This document shows positions 47,233-63,300 of a stretch of 64,000 nt of DNA, one piece after another. The stretch spans positions 10,974,001 through 11,038,000 of the forward strand of contig JAGUCH010000003.1 in NCBI GenBank assembly GCA_019096065.1, in the 5' to 3' direction. How positions within the stretch are numbered: the stretch's first letter is position 1; each line of letters begins with the position of its first letter. Position numbers and translations under genes: made by a program. The stretch comes from Paracyclopina nana (taxonomy: Eukaryota > Arthropoda > Copepoda > Cyclopoida > Cyclopettidae). The notes below the pieces were generated by a model that saw nothing but the letters and a program-made list of their open reading frames with translations, had not been told where the DNA came from and did no database searches.

Positions 47233-47975
47233 GTCTCTTTTATTCTTATTGATGTTTGAAAAGGCAAAAACCCACAGCAATAAAGTGTGCCACATTGACA
47301 GGGAATGCTATTTCTATGCACTTCACTTGAACTCTTGCCGTAGTCGAAGGTGAGCTCCTCTTCACTGGGTATGTCTCTATTGGCAAACAGAGCAACTCTT
47401 GGAGTCATTGATTCCACTCTCACTGGCACCAGGCTCAAATTGGGATCACACGAGTGGTTCATGTATCTTCCAATGTTGCCTATCACAGTAGGGTCAATCA
47501 CAGTAGTTTGAGTGTGCGTTTTAAAGTGCTCCACTACATGAAGGATGTAGTTCATGGGATCCTTGGCAGACCTCTCATTTGCTACTTCAGGTGAGATCAG
47601 CTCTCCGGCATATTCACAAACAAATGTTCCCTTGGCAATGGCCTTGTTGCAAGCCAGTCCCAAGCCCTTGTTTTTAGTCTCTATCACCTTAAGGCCTTCA
47701 ATTGGACCAGCTTGAACAACTCTATTGGAGCATTGGCTGCATGAGCATAAATCCCTACACTCGAAAATGGCTCTGCTATAGTTACTGAGCTTTGAATTGC
47801 TTTCATAATTTGGCTGTCCTCCGCTCGCCTTCAAGCATTCACAACCTTGGCAACAGTTGTCAGTACAACTGCAGCCCACATTAATAGCACCTTCATCAAC
47901 GAATCCCTTTCCAGGTAAATTCGTGTCAACATACATCAAGTCCGGTTGGACATGGGCATAGCTGTCAGCGGGCAT
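47229..47975 (-). CDS. SET-domain histone-lysine N-methyltransferase (SETMAR-type, no transposase)
   Basis: One coding exon, 248 residues. It has a pre-SET zinc cluster (GCSCTDNCCQGCECL and CRDLCSCSQCSNRVVQ), a SET domain (GLGLACNKAIAKGTFVCEYAGE, the NHSCDPNL motif, ELTFDYG) and a post-SET CQCGTLYCCGFLP. This is the Suv39/SETMAR branch that methylates histone H3 lysines; the mariner transposase half seen in primate SETMAR is absent, as expected outside primates. A splice acceptor (CCTTTTTCAG) 16 nt before the ATG shows a 5' UTR intron. A minus-strand AATAAA at 47239-47244 lies within the last codons, so the 3' UTR must be very short or extend into dysbindin. Confidence 0.92.
   Translation of the reverse strand: MPADSYAHVQPDLMYVDTNLPGKGFVDEGAINVGCSCTDNCCQGCECLKASGGQPNYESNSKLSNYSRAIFECRDLCSCSQCSNRVVQAGPIEGLKVIETKNKGLGLACNKAIAKGTFVCEYAGELISPEVANERSAKDPMNYILHVVEHFKTHTQTTVIDPTVIGNIGRYMNHSCDPNLSLVPVRVESMTPRVALFANRDIPSEEELTFDYGKSSSEVHRNSIPCQCGTLYCCGFLPFQTSIRIKET
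47279..47284 (+). terminator. Poly(A) signal of dysbindin
   Basis: AATAAA 47 nt after the dysbindin stop, located inside the SET gene coding region on the other strand. Confidence 0.55.
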
Positions 47976-48715
47976 CGTTTGAACACCAGTCCTGAAAAAG
48001 GAAGCTCATATTCTGTAGATTATTCAAACTGGCGTGACTACAGTCTAAAAATTGCATACGCTTAAAAAACTAGGAGCTAGACAATTTAAGGAGTGCGCAC
48101 CTACGCGAAGTGAGAGCGTGCAAGCATTTTGAGGCCGCAGTCATCTAGGCATCCTCTTAAAGTTCCAGCTTAAATGACCAATTCCTACTAAATATGACAA
48201 GTAAAAAACACTTTTAGAAGCAATTTCAGTGAAATTCAAGAGATAATGATTCCTTACTGAACGCTACCATGAAAATTCAAAAGAGGCAAGTAAAGCGTTG
48301 AGGGACAATAAAATAACGCCTTAAATAGCCAACTGATTGGCTTTAAAAAAGACGTAACTGAAGAAGAGGCAAGGAAGGCCACAACTTGCACCGAAAACAG
48401 GATAATCCAATTCCACGCATAAAACGCAATTCAAAGCGTACTTTGCACGATGAAAGCGACTTGATTCGATCCCTCACTCTTGCGCAACACACTCGGTCTT
48501 CTCTGCCCTTCTCTTCACTTTTAATTCGCAAATCTTGTCCTTCCAAGTTGTTCTCGGCCCTCCTTCGTTTCTCCTGTCAGACTCGGAATTTCCCGGCTCC
48601 AACCGAGGCCTCTGCCCTTTTCATGAGTGAACGAGTGGTCCTTGCTCCCTTGTTTTCTTGTATCGGAGTGTCAGGAACACCAGGGGCAATTCGTGCTCCT
48701 CACCCCTTGAGCGGA
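47976..48715. promoter_or_regulatory. Divergent region, SET gene / PLP protein
   Basis: 5' UTR intron of the SET gene (minus) and promoter plus possible N-terminal extension of the PLP protein (plus; an in-frame ATG at 48623). No other gene. Confidence 0.4.
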
Positions 48716-53210
<4,495 letters not shown>

Positions 53211-55324
53211 TCATGGAAAGAGACTTCGCTCAGTCAAGGATCTCAATCTTGTAAAAGGCTAGAAAAAGAAGGAAAAACACTTTATATGATATAGAGTCAA
53301 TTACAAAAATACAAATATATATGTTTATCTATATTGGCTAAATGCACTTGATCTTGAACAATTTCCACGCCCATCTATCATGGATGAGAACAAGAAGTCT
53401 GCTTTTTCTATATAGATAATATGGACTACGCTCGGTCAAGCATGCCCACTTTGGCTTACAAACAATTCTCCACCATTCAAGTTGCTTTTTCGGGGCGGAA
53501 AAAGGCTCAACTTAATGCACTATATGTGAAAGCCAATCATTATTTGGCAGTTTACTGCAACTATAAAAAATCCAGCCTGGCCTTTTTCCCACAGGAAAAT
53601 GAAATCATTACGTTAATTTCATTTCATATACTATGTAGTTAAAAAACATATCTTAAACAATCAAACGTTCATTTTTTCGCATTTCGCAATAAAAAAGCTC
53701 GCACGCGATTAATTTCCGTGTAGTCTTGTTGCGCAAAGATTGATTTATGCTCGCTGTTGCATTTTATGAACGATCGAGTGCTTTGAAAACTTGGAGCAAT
53801 CTTTCATCGTCGATACTTTTTAGTTTTAGCGCGGCCTCGGGCTTTCTCGAGGCCGCCGCCGACATTCGAGGCCGATGCGGGCGTCGTCAACGACGACGAG
53901 GACAACGTCGCCGGCCTCCTCGAGGCTGAGGCCGCGAGAGGCTCCTTCTATTAGTAGACAAAAGCTCAGTTGTGAAATAACTCTTCGACTGCAGTGAAAT
54001 TATCATGAGAGGCTGCAACTTTCATGAGCGAACCAATCAGAAGGTAAGCAGTAAAAGATTAATTTATGAGAGCTATTTTTAAATTATAGTACGTAGACTG
54101 TATACTATATAATATGGGGCTTTCTTTGTGCGCGGGCCATTTTGCTTTGTACACATCAACGTATATCATTAATCTTTTCCACTAGCTTTTTGGAGATTGC
54201 TCAAAGTACAGAAGAAGAGCTCTTATGTTGCAGCTGCAGAGAAAACTAGATTAGTATCCTAGCATGGTTGAAAAGCATGCTTGAAATGACTTTCACTTTG
54301 TAAATGAGACAATTGACTTTTGATACACAATTTCCCAAAGTTCATCTTCTGCTTAATGGTTTTTTTCTCATTATACTATGTGGTACTTGTTTAGCTTGGC
54401 TAAGGTGGTTTACGTGAAGAAAAAACGATTAATCCTCTCTCCTCGCAGCCATTATCTTTTTTTTTTAATGGTGAAGTGGCATCAATTGTTGAATTAAAGC
54501 AGGAACCTTATGTAACGTACGTATTTCCGCAGCTCACGAATGCAACAAGTTCAGCACACAAATAATGGTCATCCCTAAATATGCTCCACATCACGTCACT
54601 GCAATTATGTAATGTAACGGGCAGTAGTACGTAGCTTGTATCAGTATCCAAGAAATTGCCTACTAATCAAATTACGAGCTGTCATTTGCACAAGTTGCCT
54701 CCTTAGCTCAAATCTTCCCTTTATAGCACTACTCCATGCTTATGGCAAAAATGAGCAATGCTCAAATTGGCTATAAATAGCTTCATCTGATTATATTTTG
54801 AGCATGTACTATATTGAGTTGTCAATTGGCTGTTTCAGTCTGAACTGGTATGTGTACTGTGTACTATAAGTAAGTGCCAAGGAGAAAGCTGGTTCTTTGT
54901 CATTTTATGATTTTTCAAGCTTCCATTTGCAGCTGCTTTACAGCCCAAGTCAAACTTGCAAAAAAGAGGATAAAGGGGAGAAATCATTCAGAATATGGGG
55001 AGCCCAACGTCAATGCAGAATGGCAAAGAAAGCAAGAAAGAAACCTTTTGTTCCACCGCGCCCACTTTTTCTGTAGAATTTCACTTGCCAGCTCGCTGTA
55101 GCTGCGATTTCCTTGATATGTACCATAGAGAAAGTGCGCGCGGCCCAAAACCGCAGACCTTATCTGGGCATAGCATGATTACATTTCATTCATTACCACG
55201 CGCGAGCTTTTGTACCAGGTAATATTTATGAACTCCATGCGGGAAAATCTCAAGGCCATGGGTACATGTACAAGTATATTAAGGGAAAAGGGCCAAAATG
55301 GAGTGAATTCAGGCTTGATCAAAA

Positions 55325-55475
55325 TAAAGGAAAATTTGTCCGCAAGATGGCGTGGTGGTTTGTTTTGGCAGAAAATGAGAACGCAAGCAAACTGTTTCCG
55401 CCATTTTCCAGTCAAAAATGCCAAAAAGCGTTAATAGGTGAAAATCCACTTCTGGTAATTTTGTCTCCAGCCAAG
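55325..55475 (+). repeat. Dispersed repeat family, copy 3
   Basis: Begins TCCGCAAGATGGCGTGG, contains TTTCCGCCATTTTCC and AGTCAAAAATGCCAAAAAGC, and ends ATCCACTTCTGGTAATTTTG. Confidence 0.6.
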
Positions 55476-56969
55476 CAGGTAGAGCAAAATGCCTGAAGCC
55501 AAATAGAGTATGATTTTCATTTCGCCCAAGCTGATACCATTATATTTATAGTACTTTATGCGTGGTGCGGGATGAAAGCAATTGCTTATCTAACACAGCT
55601 TCTCCTCATGAAAAGCCCCCTTCTGAGCCACTAGAAGACGAAGAAGTATTGTAGCTCGTAGAAATGCTAATGTTGTTTCCACTATATACTAACATGCATC
55701 ATTTACAATGGGTCGGTTTTTTGTCAGGATCTGTACATGTTTATTTTGGTGAGAGGGGGGCTCTATGCAAATAGTAGCTTAAAGATGGCCAATATGACAG
55801 GAAGAGCCTCTGAATAACTCCTATTGATTTATTACCACTCTTTTCTTGCCTTTGACAGCCAGTCACGTAGGGCTAATGCCGAAAGATAAGTGGCTGCATA
55901 AAATCACTTGATGATCGAAATTGCTGCTCAAGTGGGAATTTGGAGCTCCTCTTCATATTCTATTTTTTAAGGCTAAAAAAGAAAAAGAAGAAGACGAAGT
56001 AACTAAGAAGAGGACATGAATGATGCCTCTGTATTTCCTCACAAATTCTGCCCTATTCAACTATGGAAGAAGCACTCCTTAAATAGTTTTACTCTTGTAG
56101 TAAACAGCTTTTTTCCCAAGTTCACTCAAATTAGGCCTGAGAGTCTAAAAAACAGGCCTTGGATGTTTAGATTTTCGGCCTTAATTGCTCATTTGAGTTC
56201 AAAGCCAATGCAAATTATGCATGGGACTTATACTAGTGAATATATAGGGAAAGTCCCTTGGGACTAGCATGGCTTACTACATGAGGATCAGCTCGTAAAA
56301 ATCAACTTTCCATATGAGATAAGGCAAGATTTGCTGCAAATGGAACATCTGTGCGTATTGTGAGTGTTGTAAACGTAGGATTAAGCAGTTTTGGCCAATT
56401 ATCATGATTATCCTATGCACAAGTGCAGCATTAAGAATTAAAGAGGTGATCTTGGCATGCAATGAAGGAAAATCTATGCAGGATCCAAATTTCAGTTGAC
56501 CTTGATCCTCCCACGAAAGTTGCTGTATTATGAGATACCAAACTTTCCATATCAGGCATACCAAAATCCTTGTGCAGTCAGAGGAACAATACGCAGTGCA
56601 AATAAAGTGAAACACCTGCTGCAACAAGCTTGTGATATCATGACCTTAATCAGGCAAAAGCCTTTTTTTACCAGAATTAATTACTCCCCAGAATAAGAGT
56701 AAAGAAACACAATATGCTATACATGGGGTATAAAGTTATAGTTGGAAGTCATAATTCAATTTGACACTCTAGTATATATAGCCAAAGTGTCATCCGAAAA
56801 GTTTTCAGCTGCATAGGGAAAACTTTGCTGCAGCTTTAGCAGCAGAGGAGAGCTAAGCTCGTGTCAGAGCTAAACACAAATTGACTTAATTTTCTGCTTC
56901 ATTTGCCGCCTGAAATTACAGTATATCAGTCAATACAGCACTTATACATCAACAGATTCTCGCGTTTGT

Positions 56970-57140
56970 GGAGATGGCGCTACTGTAGATAATGCCAAAA
57001 TTGTCATAGTTACCAGAAGTGGATTCTCAATTATTTTAATCATTTTGGCTTTTTCGATGGTAGAATGGCGAAAATAGTTTAGGCTCGTTCTCATTTTCCG
57101 CCAAAGCAAACTGCAGCTCCCTCTAGCGGATTAATGCTAC
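56970..57140 (-). repeat. Dispersed repeat family, copy 4
   Basis: On the minus strand it begins AATCCGCTAGAGGGAGC, contains GGCGGAAAATGAGAACG and TATTTTCGCCATTC, and has AATCCACTTCTGGTAACTAT. It aligns along its length with the copies at 17985 and 55325. Confidence 0.6.
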
Positions 57141-57352
57141 TTCAGCTGCTTCTTTTGGAGGTGGAAGAAGAAAAGCCTTACATATCGCGTCATGGGGCAA
57201 ATCCAATTGTAGCCTACAGCATCTCAAAGGAAAAGGAGAGCAATGCACCTACAATGATGAATATTTATCTTCTTCCAGCCCTGAAAAAAGGTGAAATGGC
57301 TGGCACTTCCAGCAGGTAGATATAAAGAGTAGGTCCAAGAAGAACGCCTAAA

Positions 57353-60300
57353 ATGGCCTCCTCCTCGGTGAGGGAGCATCCGCAAATCATCATCACCCCC
57401 TCCATTCACTTGGCCTCTGCTTCCTCGGCCTCAGACGAGGACGATTTGGAGGACTCAGCAAATCACAAGAAGCAATCCTCGTTCGACGATGAAGATGATC
57501 ATCATCCTCGGACGACAACAATTGAATGCTCGGAGGCTGTTTGTTCGGACTTGTTGGTCGTTAGTGAGGCTGGAGCCTCGGCCTCCAAAGACGGCCTCAG
57601 TCCATCTTTAGTCGTTCTCAAGGAGCCTCCAGGACAACATGAGGTATGTCAACAGAAGCTGGTTGAATGACAACGAAAAACCTGATAAGATTACGTTTAT
57701 AATCAGCTAGCGCACTGATTACATAGCTAGACTTGAAAGCACACACGAACATGCTACATATGAATACATATATTGATTAGAAACTTTGCCCGGATGATGA
57801 TGATGAATAGCTCCACAATTCGAAAATGCTATTTTGAAACTTTGCAAAATCCAGGCTTGCTTCCTGGCTGATCAGCTAGGAAACTTTCACACGCATCCTG
57901 AAAAAAATTTCATTGCAGTGCTGTGAAGAAGTGAATCACCTGGAAGTTCCTGGGAACAAACGTCAGGCGTACAGGCAAGACTCGTTCAGCTCCTGCGGTT
58001 CCTTCTTGACACCTTCCCAGTACGAGGCCTCAGAAATGGGCTCGTGCTATGACATCACTGACATTTCAGACAAGCCCAAGACAGACTCTTCGTTTGAGGA
58101 AATCGCCGCCATCAACCCTGCTCCTCCACCATCGGCAGCAAACTCATTTTCATGCCAACCCTCTCAGAGCTTTCACTCCATAGCAACTACCAGGCTTCCT
58201 ATAGAGGAAAAGCAACTACAGCAGCAGCAACCCATTTCGCAGTCTTCCCTATCAAGGAATGGCCTCACTGTCTCAGGCCACAGAGGCCTTCAGAGAGACA
58301 ACTCAACTCGAGAGGCTGACCCATCAGGCAGAATATTCCGGTGAGCTCTTAAATAAGTCCCATGGGACTTCAACCAAATGTCTGAGGGCAGTAGAATAAA
58401 TCCCAAATAGTCTAACTGTGTGCTCTTAAGGCAATTCAGTTCAGATGCCTTTAATTGGCATACAAGAACTACATTCGTGGAAAGCAGCATGATTTGATAT
58501 ACCTAATTAAAGAAAGCTTTTGCATAATTGGTCTCATACTTGAAACTCTATTATAAAATTCGATAATCTGAAAAAAGGACTGTCTATTAATAATAGCATG
58601 AGCCTTTTTAAAGCGGAAAAAGGCTCTAGTATACCCTTTATCCTAAGCGTGGCTGGAGAGCTCTGAGATTAACACTAACCCTATTTAGTGTTGTCTTGAA
58701 AAGCCATAATATGCTTAGCACTAATTGTTTCTCTCGTTGCAGGCGAGGCATCGTTTACAGAGGCATTTATCTTCCCTCGCTGAGTGGAAAGCTCCAGGAT
58801 GAACGCCTGGAATTTGCGTACTTGCGATATGCACACCGCCAACGACAAAAGTCTCTAATGCTCGTGAACTCAGCAGATATCCTCCTCAAGGTCCTCATTG
58901 TCCTCAGGGTGCTTTGCTACTTTGAAAATGGCACGTCCTCCTCAGTGGACTACTTCTCCTGCTCTGCAGTGAATAACGCTACTGACAAATTCGATGCCAC
59001 CAATTCTAGCTCGTGCACCTGCTACCTTGTCAAGGTGGATGAGCTGGACCAGCTCATCTCGTGGGTCATTGCTGCAGTCGTCCTCAATATCGTCCTTGGC
59101 CTCATCTCGTGGTGGAGATGCTACGCAAACAACTACTTACACTGGGGAGCCCTGGCCACGTGGATGCTGCTACTGGTTCAAGGTAACATCAATTCACCAG
59201 AACAGGTTAATGATAATGAGCAAAACAGACCACTCTAGCTAAAACTACATGAGTAATGCTCAGTTCTTGGCAGGAGAACCATTCCTCTCCAGACTGGACT
59301 CATTTTTCAGAAAGCTAACAGAGAGAGCTCGAGTTGTATCACAACTGGAAGCTTTCAGGTCAGGAGATATTAACAAAAAAAAACTTTCAGCCAGGAGATA
59401 TCAGTAATCTGGCTGAAAATTAGCATTTCTAGTACTTATGCCTGATCTAACAACTCTACTTTAGCTGAAAATCTAAATCAGGTGGTTAATATGCCTGAAT
59501 TCTAGTATGCAAATTATAGAAATGGAAGACTTGCCAGTACCAGGAAATGTCTTCTTTGACTTTTTTATCATGAAAGCCAATTTCGCTCAATCACGGCAAT
59601 TTTCGGCAATCAGCTGAGTAACTCCTACGGCCGTGGGCATGCATCAGTTGTCAGCTGAAATTGCTTGTTTTCGACTAACCAACAACAAATTGCGGTGCGA
59701 CAAATCTAGGGCTATTTTTCACCAATGACGCTCACATACATTTGAACCAAGAGCTAACATTTTAGCAACTCAACATAGATGAACTTTTTCGAACTTTCAT
59801 ATATATCCTCCGGCAACAAAAGCTAGCAAAGCAAAGATACTTCAAAGTTCTTTGAGTCTGATCGCGAGACTGACTCAAATTTCGATCAGTCACAACACTA
59901 TCTGGCATTCTTTGCTGTGCACTTTTAGGACAATAATGCGCCAAACTAGAGCAGTAGTTTACGGAAGATATAGTAGGAAATAAAGCTGTTTATCTTGCAG
60001 GTTGCACCTTTTATGGCCTTCGTGCAAATGAGCGGCCTTTGCAGCTGTATGGAGATGCTATGGTGTGGTACAACATGTTCATCATCTTTGTGATGTACTG
60101 CATGCTGCCCGTGCCAGTGAAGTGGTGCACCATTTGCTGCCTCCTCACCGCGGTCATCCACATCATCACTGTGGCTGCCATCACCAAGACCTCGAGCCAG
60201 CCTCAGCCCAAGGCCCTGTGGAACGTCTTCTCCATCGGCCTTTTGTACCTGGCTGTCAACTGGATTGGCCTCTACACCAAGTACTTGACTGAGAGGGCCC

Positions 60301-63300
60301 AAAGAAAGGCCTTCCTTGAAACCAGGAGGTCCCTTGAGATGAGATTCAAAACTCAGAAGGAAAACGAGAGGCAGGAAAGGCTGTTGCTCTCGGTCTTGCC
60401 CTCATTTGTGGCTCAGCAAATGATACGAGATATTGCTCTGGAAGAGGAGAGAGCTTTGGGGGAATTTCAACCAAGCCAATTCCACAAGATTTACATTCAT
60501 CGGTACGAGCAAGTTTCCATCCTTTTTGCGGATATCAAGGGATTCACAGGTACGTACGCACGTGCCCCACAAAACAAAAAGTCTATAGTAAATCTGTAGT
60601 AAAGCCAGTTGGAAAATCAATAGTGTCCAAATTGATTAATTTTGATATACATCAATTCATCTATATCCATAGATTACTCGCATGTTATTTTTTCACTCTA
60701 TCATAATTAGTCTTTAAGATATTCAATTTTAAAAGATTTGAAATGGCGACAAAATGACCTACTTTAAGTCTTTAAAATGTTTTCATTATTCTTTAATTTT
60801 GGAATTGATATGAATTTTATAGCATATAACTAAGTCATTCATCATTAACTTTTTTTAATAAACCTAAAAATCAATGTTCCTATTTTAAGTATATTAATGA
60901 CCTATTTATTTGATTTAATTGTAACAAAGTTTACACTAATTTTTATCCCTACTGATTTGCTTCATTATTAATGATATTTGTTTAAATGAAATGTATACTA
61001 ATGCCAAATAGTATATAATTTAGGTGTGAATTTTTTAACAACATCAATATTACTTTATTTATGTTTTTTTCTACATTTTATCTCTATTAAATCCCCACTC
61101 TTCTAATTAACTAGGTTAGTTCTAAATGTATATTGACCTCATTTTGCTATTAAAAAATTGCATGTTCTTAATCACACCTAAATACACTTAGGACTCTACA
61201 CTGAGTCTCATCCTCTTACTTTTGGTGCTGCTATCTACAAGTATACTAAGTCGGGTGTAAATGTAGATTTTACAGATTTAATAAGTGGGTAGAAAATCTG
61301 TATTTTACCTGTTTTCTTAAATTGAACTTAGTAAACTGTTCAGAGATGGCTCTGCTTGCAATTCAATAATTTGTGAAATTGTTCTTATCAATAACTTTTA
61401 ATGGTTTTGAGATTTCAAAAATCATCATTAATAGATGTTGTTTAGAACAGCATGAAAACTGAGTTAGAAAGTATCATGAACCTCAGTTTTTTCCCAAAAA
61501 ACTGAGATTTTTAGAATATTTCAATATTTTTTTACATGTACCACAATCACTTTAGTCCACTCTATTTTATCAAAATCAGAACTTTCTATGTCTAAAGACT
61601 TACATATGAAATGGGTCATTAGAGTGGAGAGAGCCTGCAAATTTCAGGCTCACATATAAATTCAAAACATTATGTAACATAGTTGTTTTTCAGGATTTGT
61701 ATGCATTGTATCTTGTTAAATTAGTTGTGAAATAAAATCAGTCTTACATCCCCCATTAATGTATTTGTAATACATAAAAGTGGGGAAAAAAGGTAATTAA
61801 GAAATCACATTTTTATCATAAAAATTGACATATAATAGGGAAGAAATTGACATCAGAATTCACAATGCCAGATAAAAACATCATTCCCCTTTGATTTAAT
61901 GTACTTGTTAATTTTTTTTAAAAGTATAGTACATACCTATAAAACAAGAAAAATTGACAATAAATAGCTATAAAATAGGCATAGCAGATTCGAAATTTGT
62001 CAAAAAAAATATTATTTTTAAATAAGTCTTTTATTAGATGAAAACACTTTTAAAACAGATTCAATACTATTAATTTATTAATTAAATTATAAATACTATC
62101 TATAATAACTTATGAAACAAAAAAATTCATGTATTATTTTCACACACGCATACCATAGGATAAAATAAAAATGAAATTAAGTTGATAGCGATAAGTTTTA
62201 GAGATCAGGATTTCGCAAAAATTTTATGAAACGGTTGCGTTACGCTTTTAGGTATATTCTTGTAACAAGAATACCGATCAAAAATACGTACTAAATTAGG
62301 ATCAAATCGGTATGGTTTGCGGATTTGTTTTGTGGGGTGTAACTTACACGTTATACGTTATATTGGAGGTGATTTTTTGCACCCAGCCATTATAGCTAAT
62401 GTAAATCACGAGCATATGCTCTAAAGGGACTATTTGCTTTCTCCCGACGTTTATGTTATATTCTCCAGAAGCTGCATGCTGTGCCACAGCATAATAATAG
62501 AAAGTTTTATTGCCAGAAAACAATAAAAAGTCCAGCCCAGACTGCTCGCTGCTGCTTTTACTGCAAAAGCTAGCTTTTTACTCTATATAATGCTAGCATG
62601 ATGCCAATCTTTCGTGCAACAATAAAGATCAGACATAAAGTAAGATATATAACATGGGAATCTCCGCTTTATGTGCAAAAAACGTCAATATATATATTTT
62701 GCTGCTCCTTTCAGCCCTGTCTACCACATGTGAGCCCGACGAACTTGTCAGAATTCTCAACGATCTCTTTGCTCGTTTCGACAAATTGGCTGGGGTAAGT
62801 AACTATTTATCATGACTATTCAAATATATGCCTGGAAACAGAGATTTAGTTCAGGCGTTTTCCGCTACCACCTTGGGTGGCGCCACTGTAAAGATGGCAA
62901 AATTGCCAGATGTGTATTTTTCGGTGCATGAGCATTTTGGCATTTTTGACGGTCAAATGACGCATTTTATCTTATGAGATATTTTGAACTTTGCAAAACT
63001 TGGATCATGTTCTCAGAAGTTATCAGAGTTATCTCAAAGAGTTGCTCTTGTCTTCAACTATCGGTTTACAATATTATCGGGTGCTCTGTATGACTCCATT
63101 TAGCTTTTACACGTTTCATGCTTGATGGAAAGTTAGCTTGTGGAATCACTGAAATATTACATGCCAACTTTCTTGTGCCTTGAATTAAGTTTGTGCTATA
63201 TATGTCACCAGAACAAACTATGACATGTTAAGTATGTAGACCTTTTGTAGGCAGATTCTCGAGTTACTAAACAAGCCTGGATGACAGCCTAGTAATTGGA

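Larger units (their letters stand above)
53211..57352. other. 4.1-kb non-coding region with a GC-rich island and repeat copies
   Basis: No domain-bearing frame. About 53815-53940 is strikingly GC- and CpG-rich in an AT-rich setting (CTCGAGGCCGCCGCC), and a good splice donor (AGAAG/GTAAGC) follows near 54041. With an acceptor-like TTCCAGCAG at about 57316, this could be a 5' UTR exon of the adenylyl cyclase, though that is inference. Two copies of the dispersed repeat lie near 55.4 and 57.0 kb. Confidence 0.4.
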
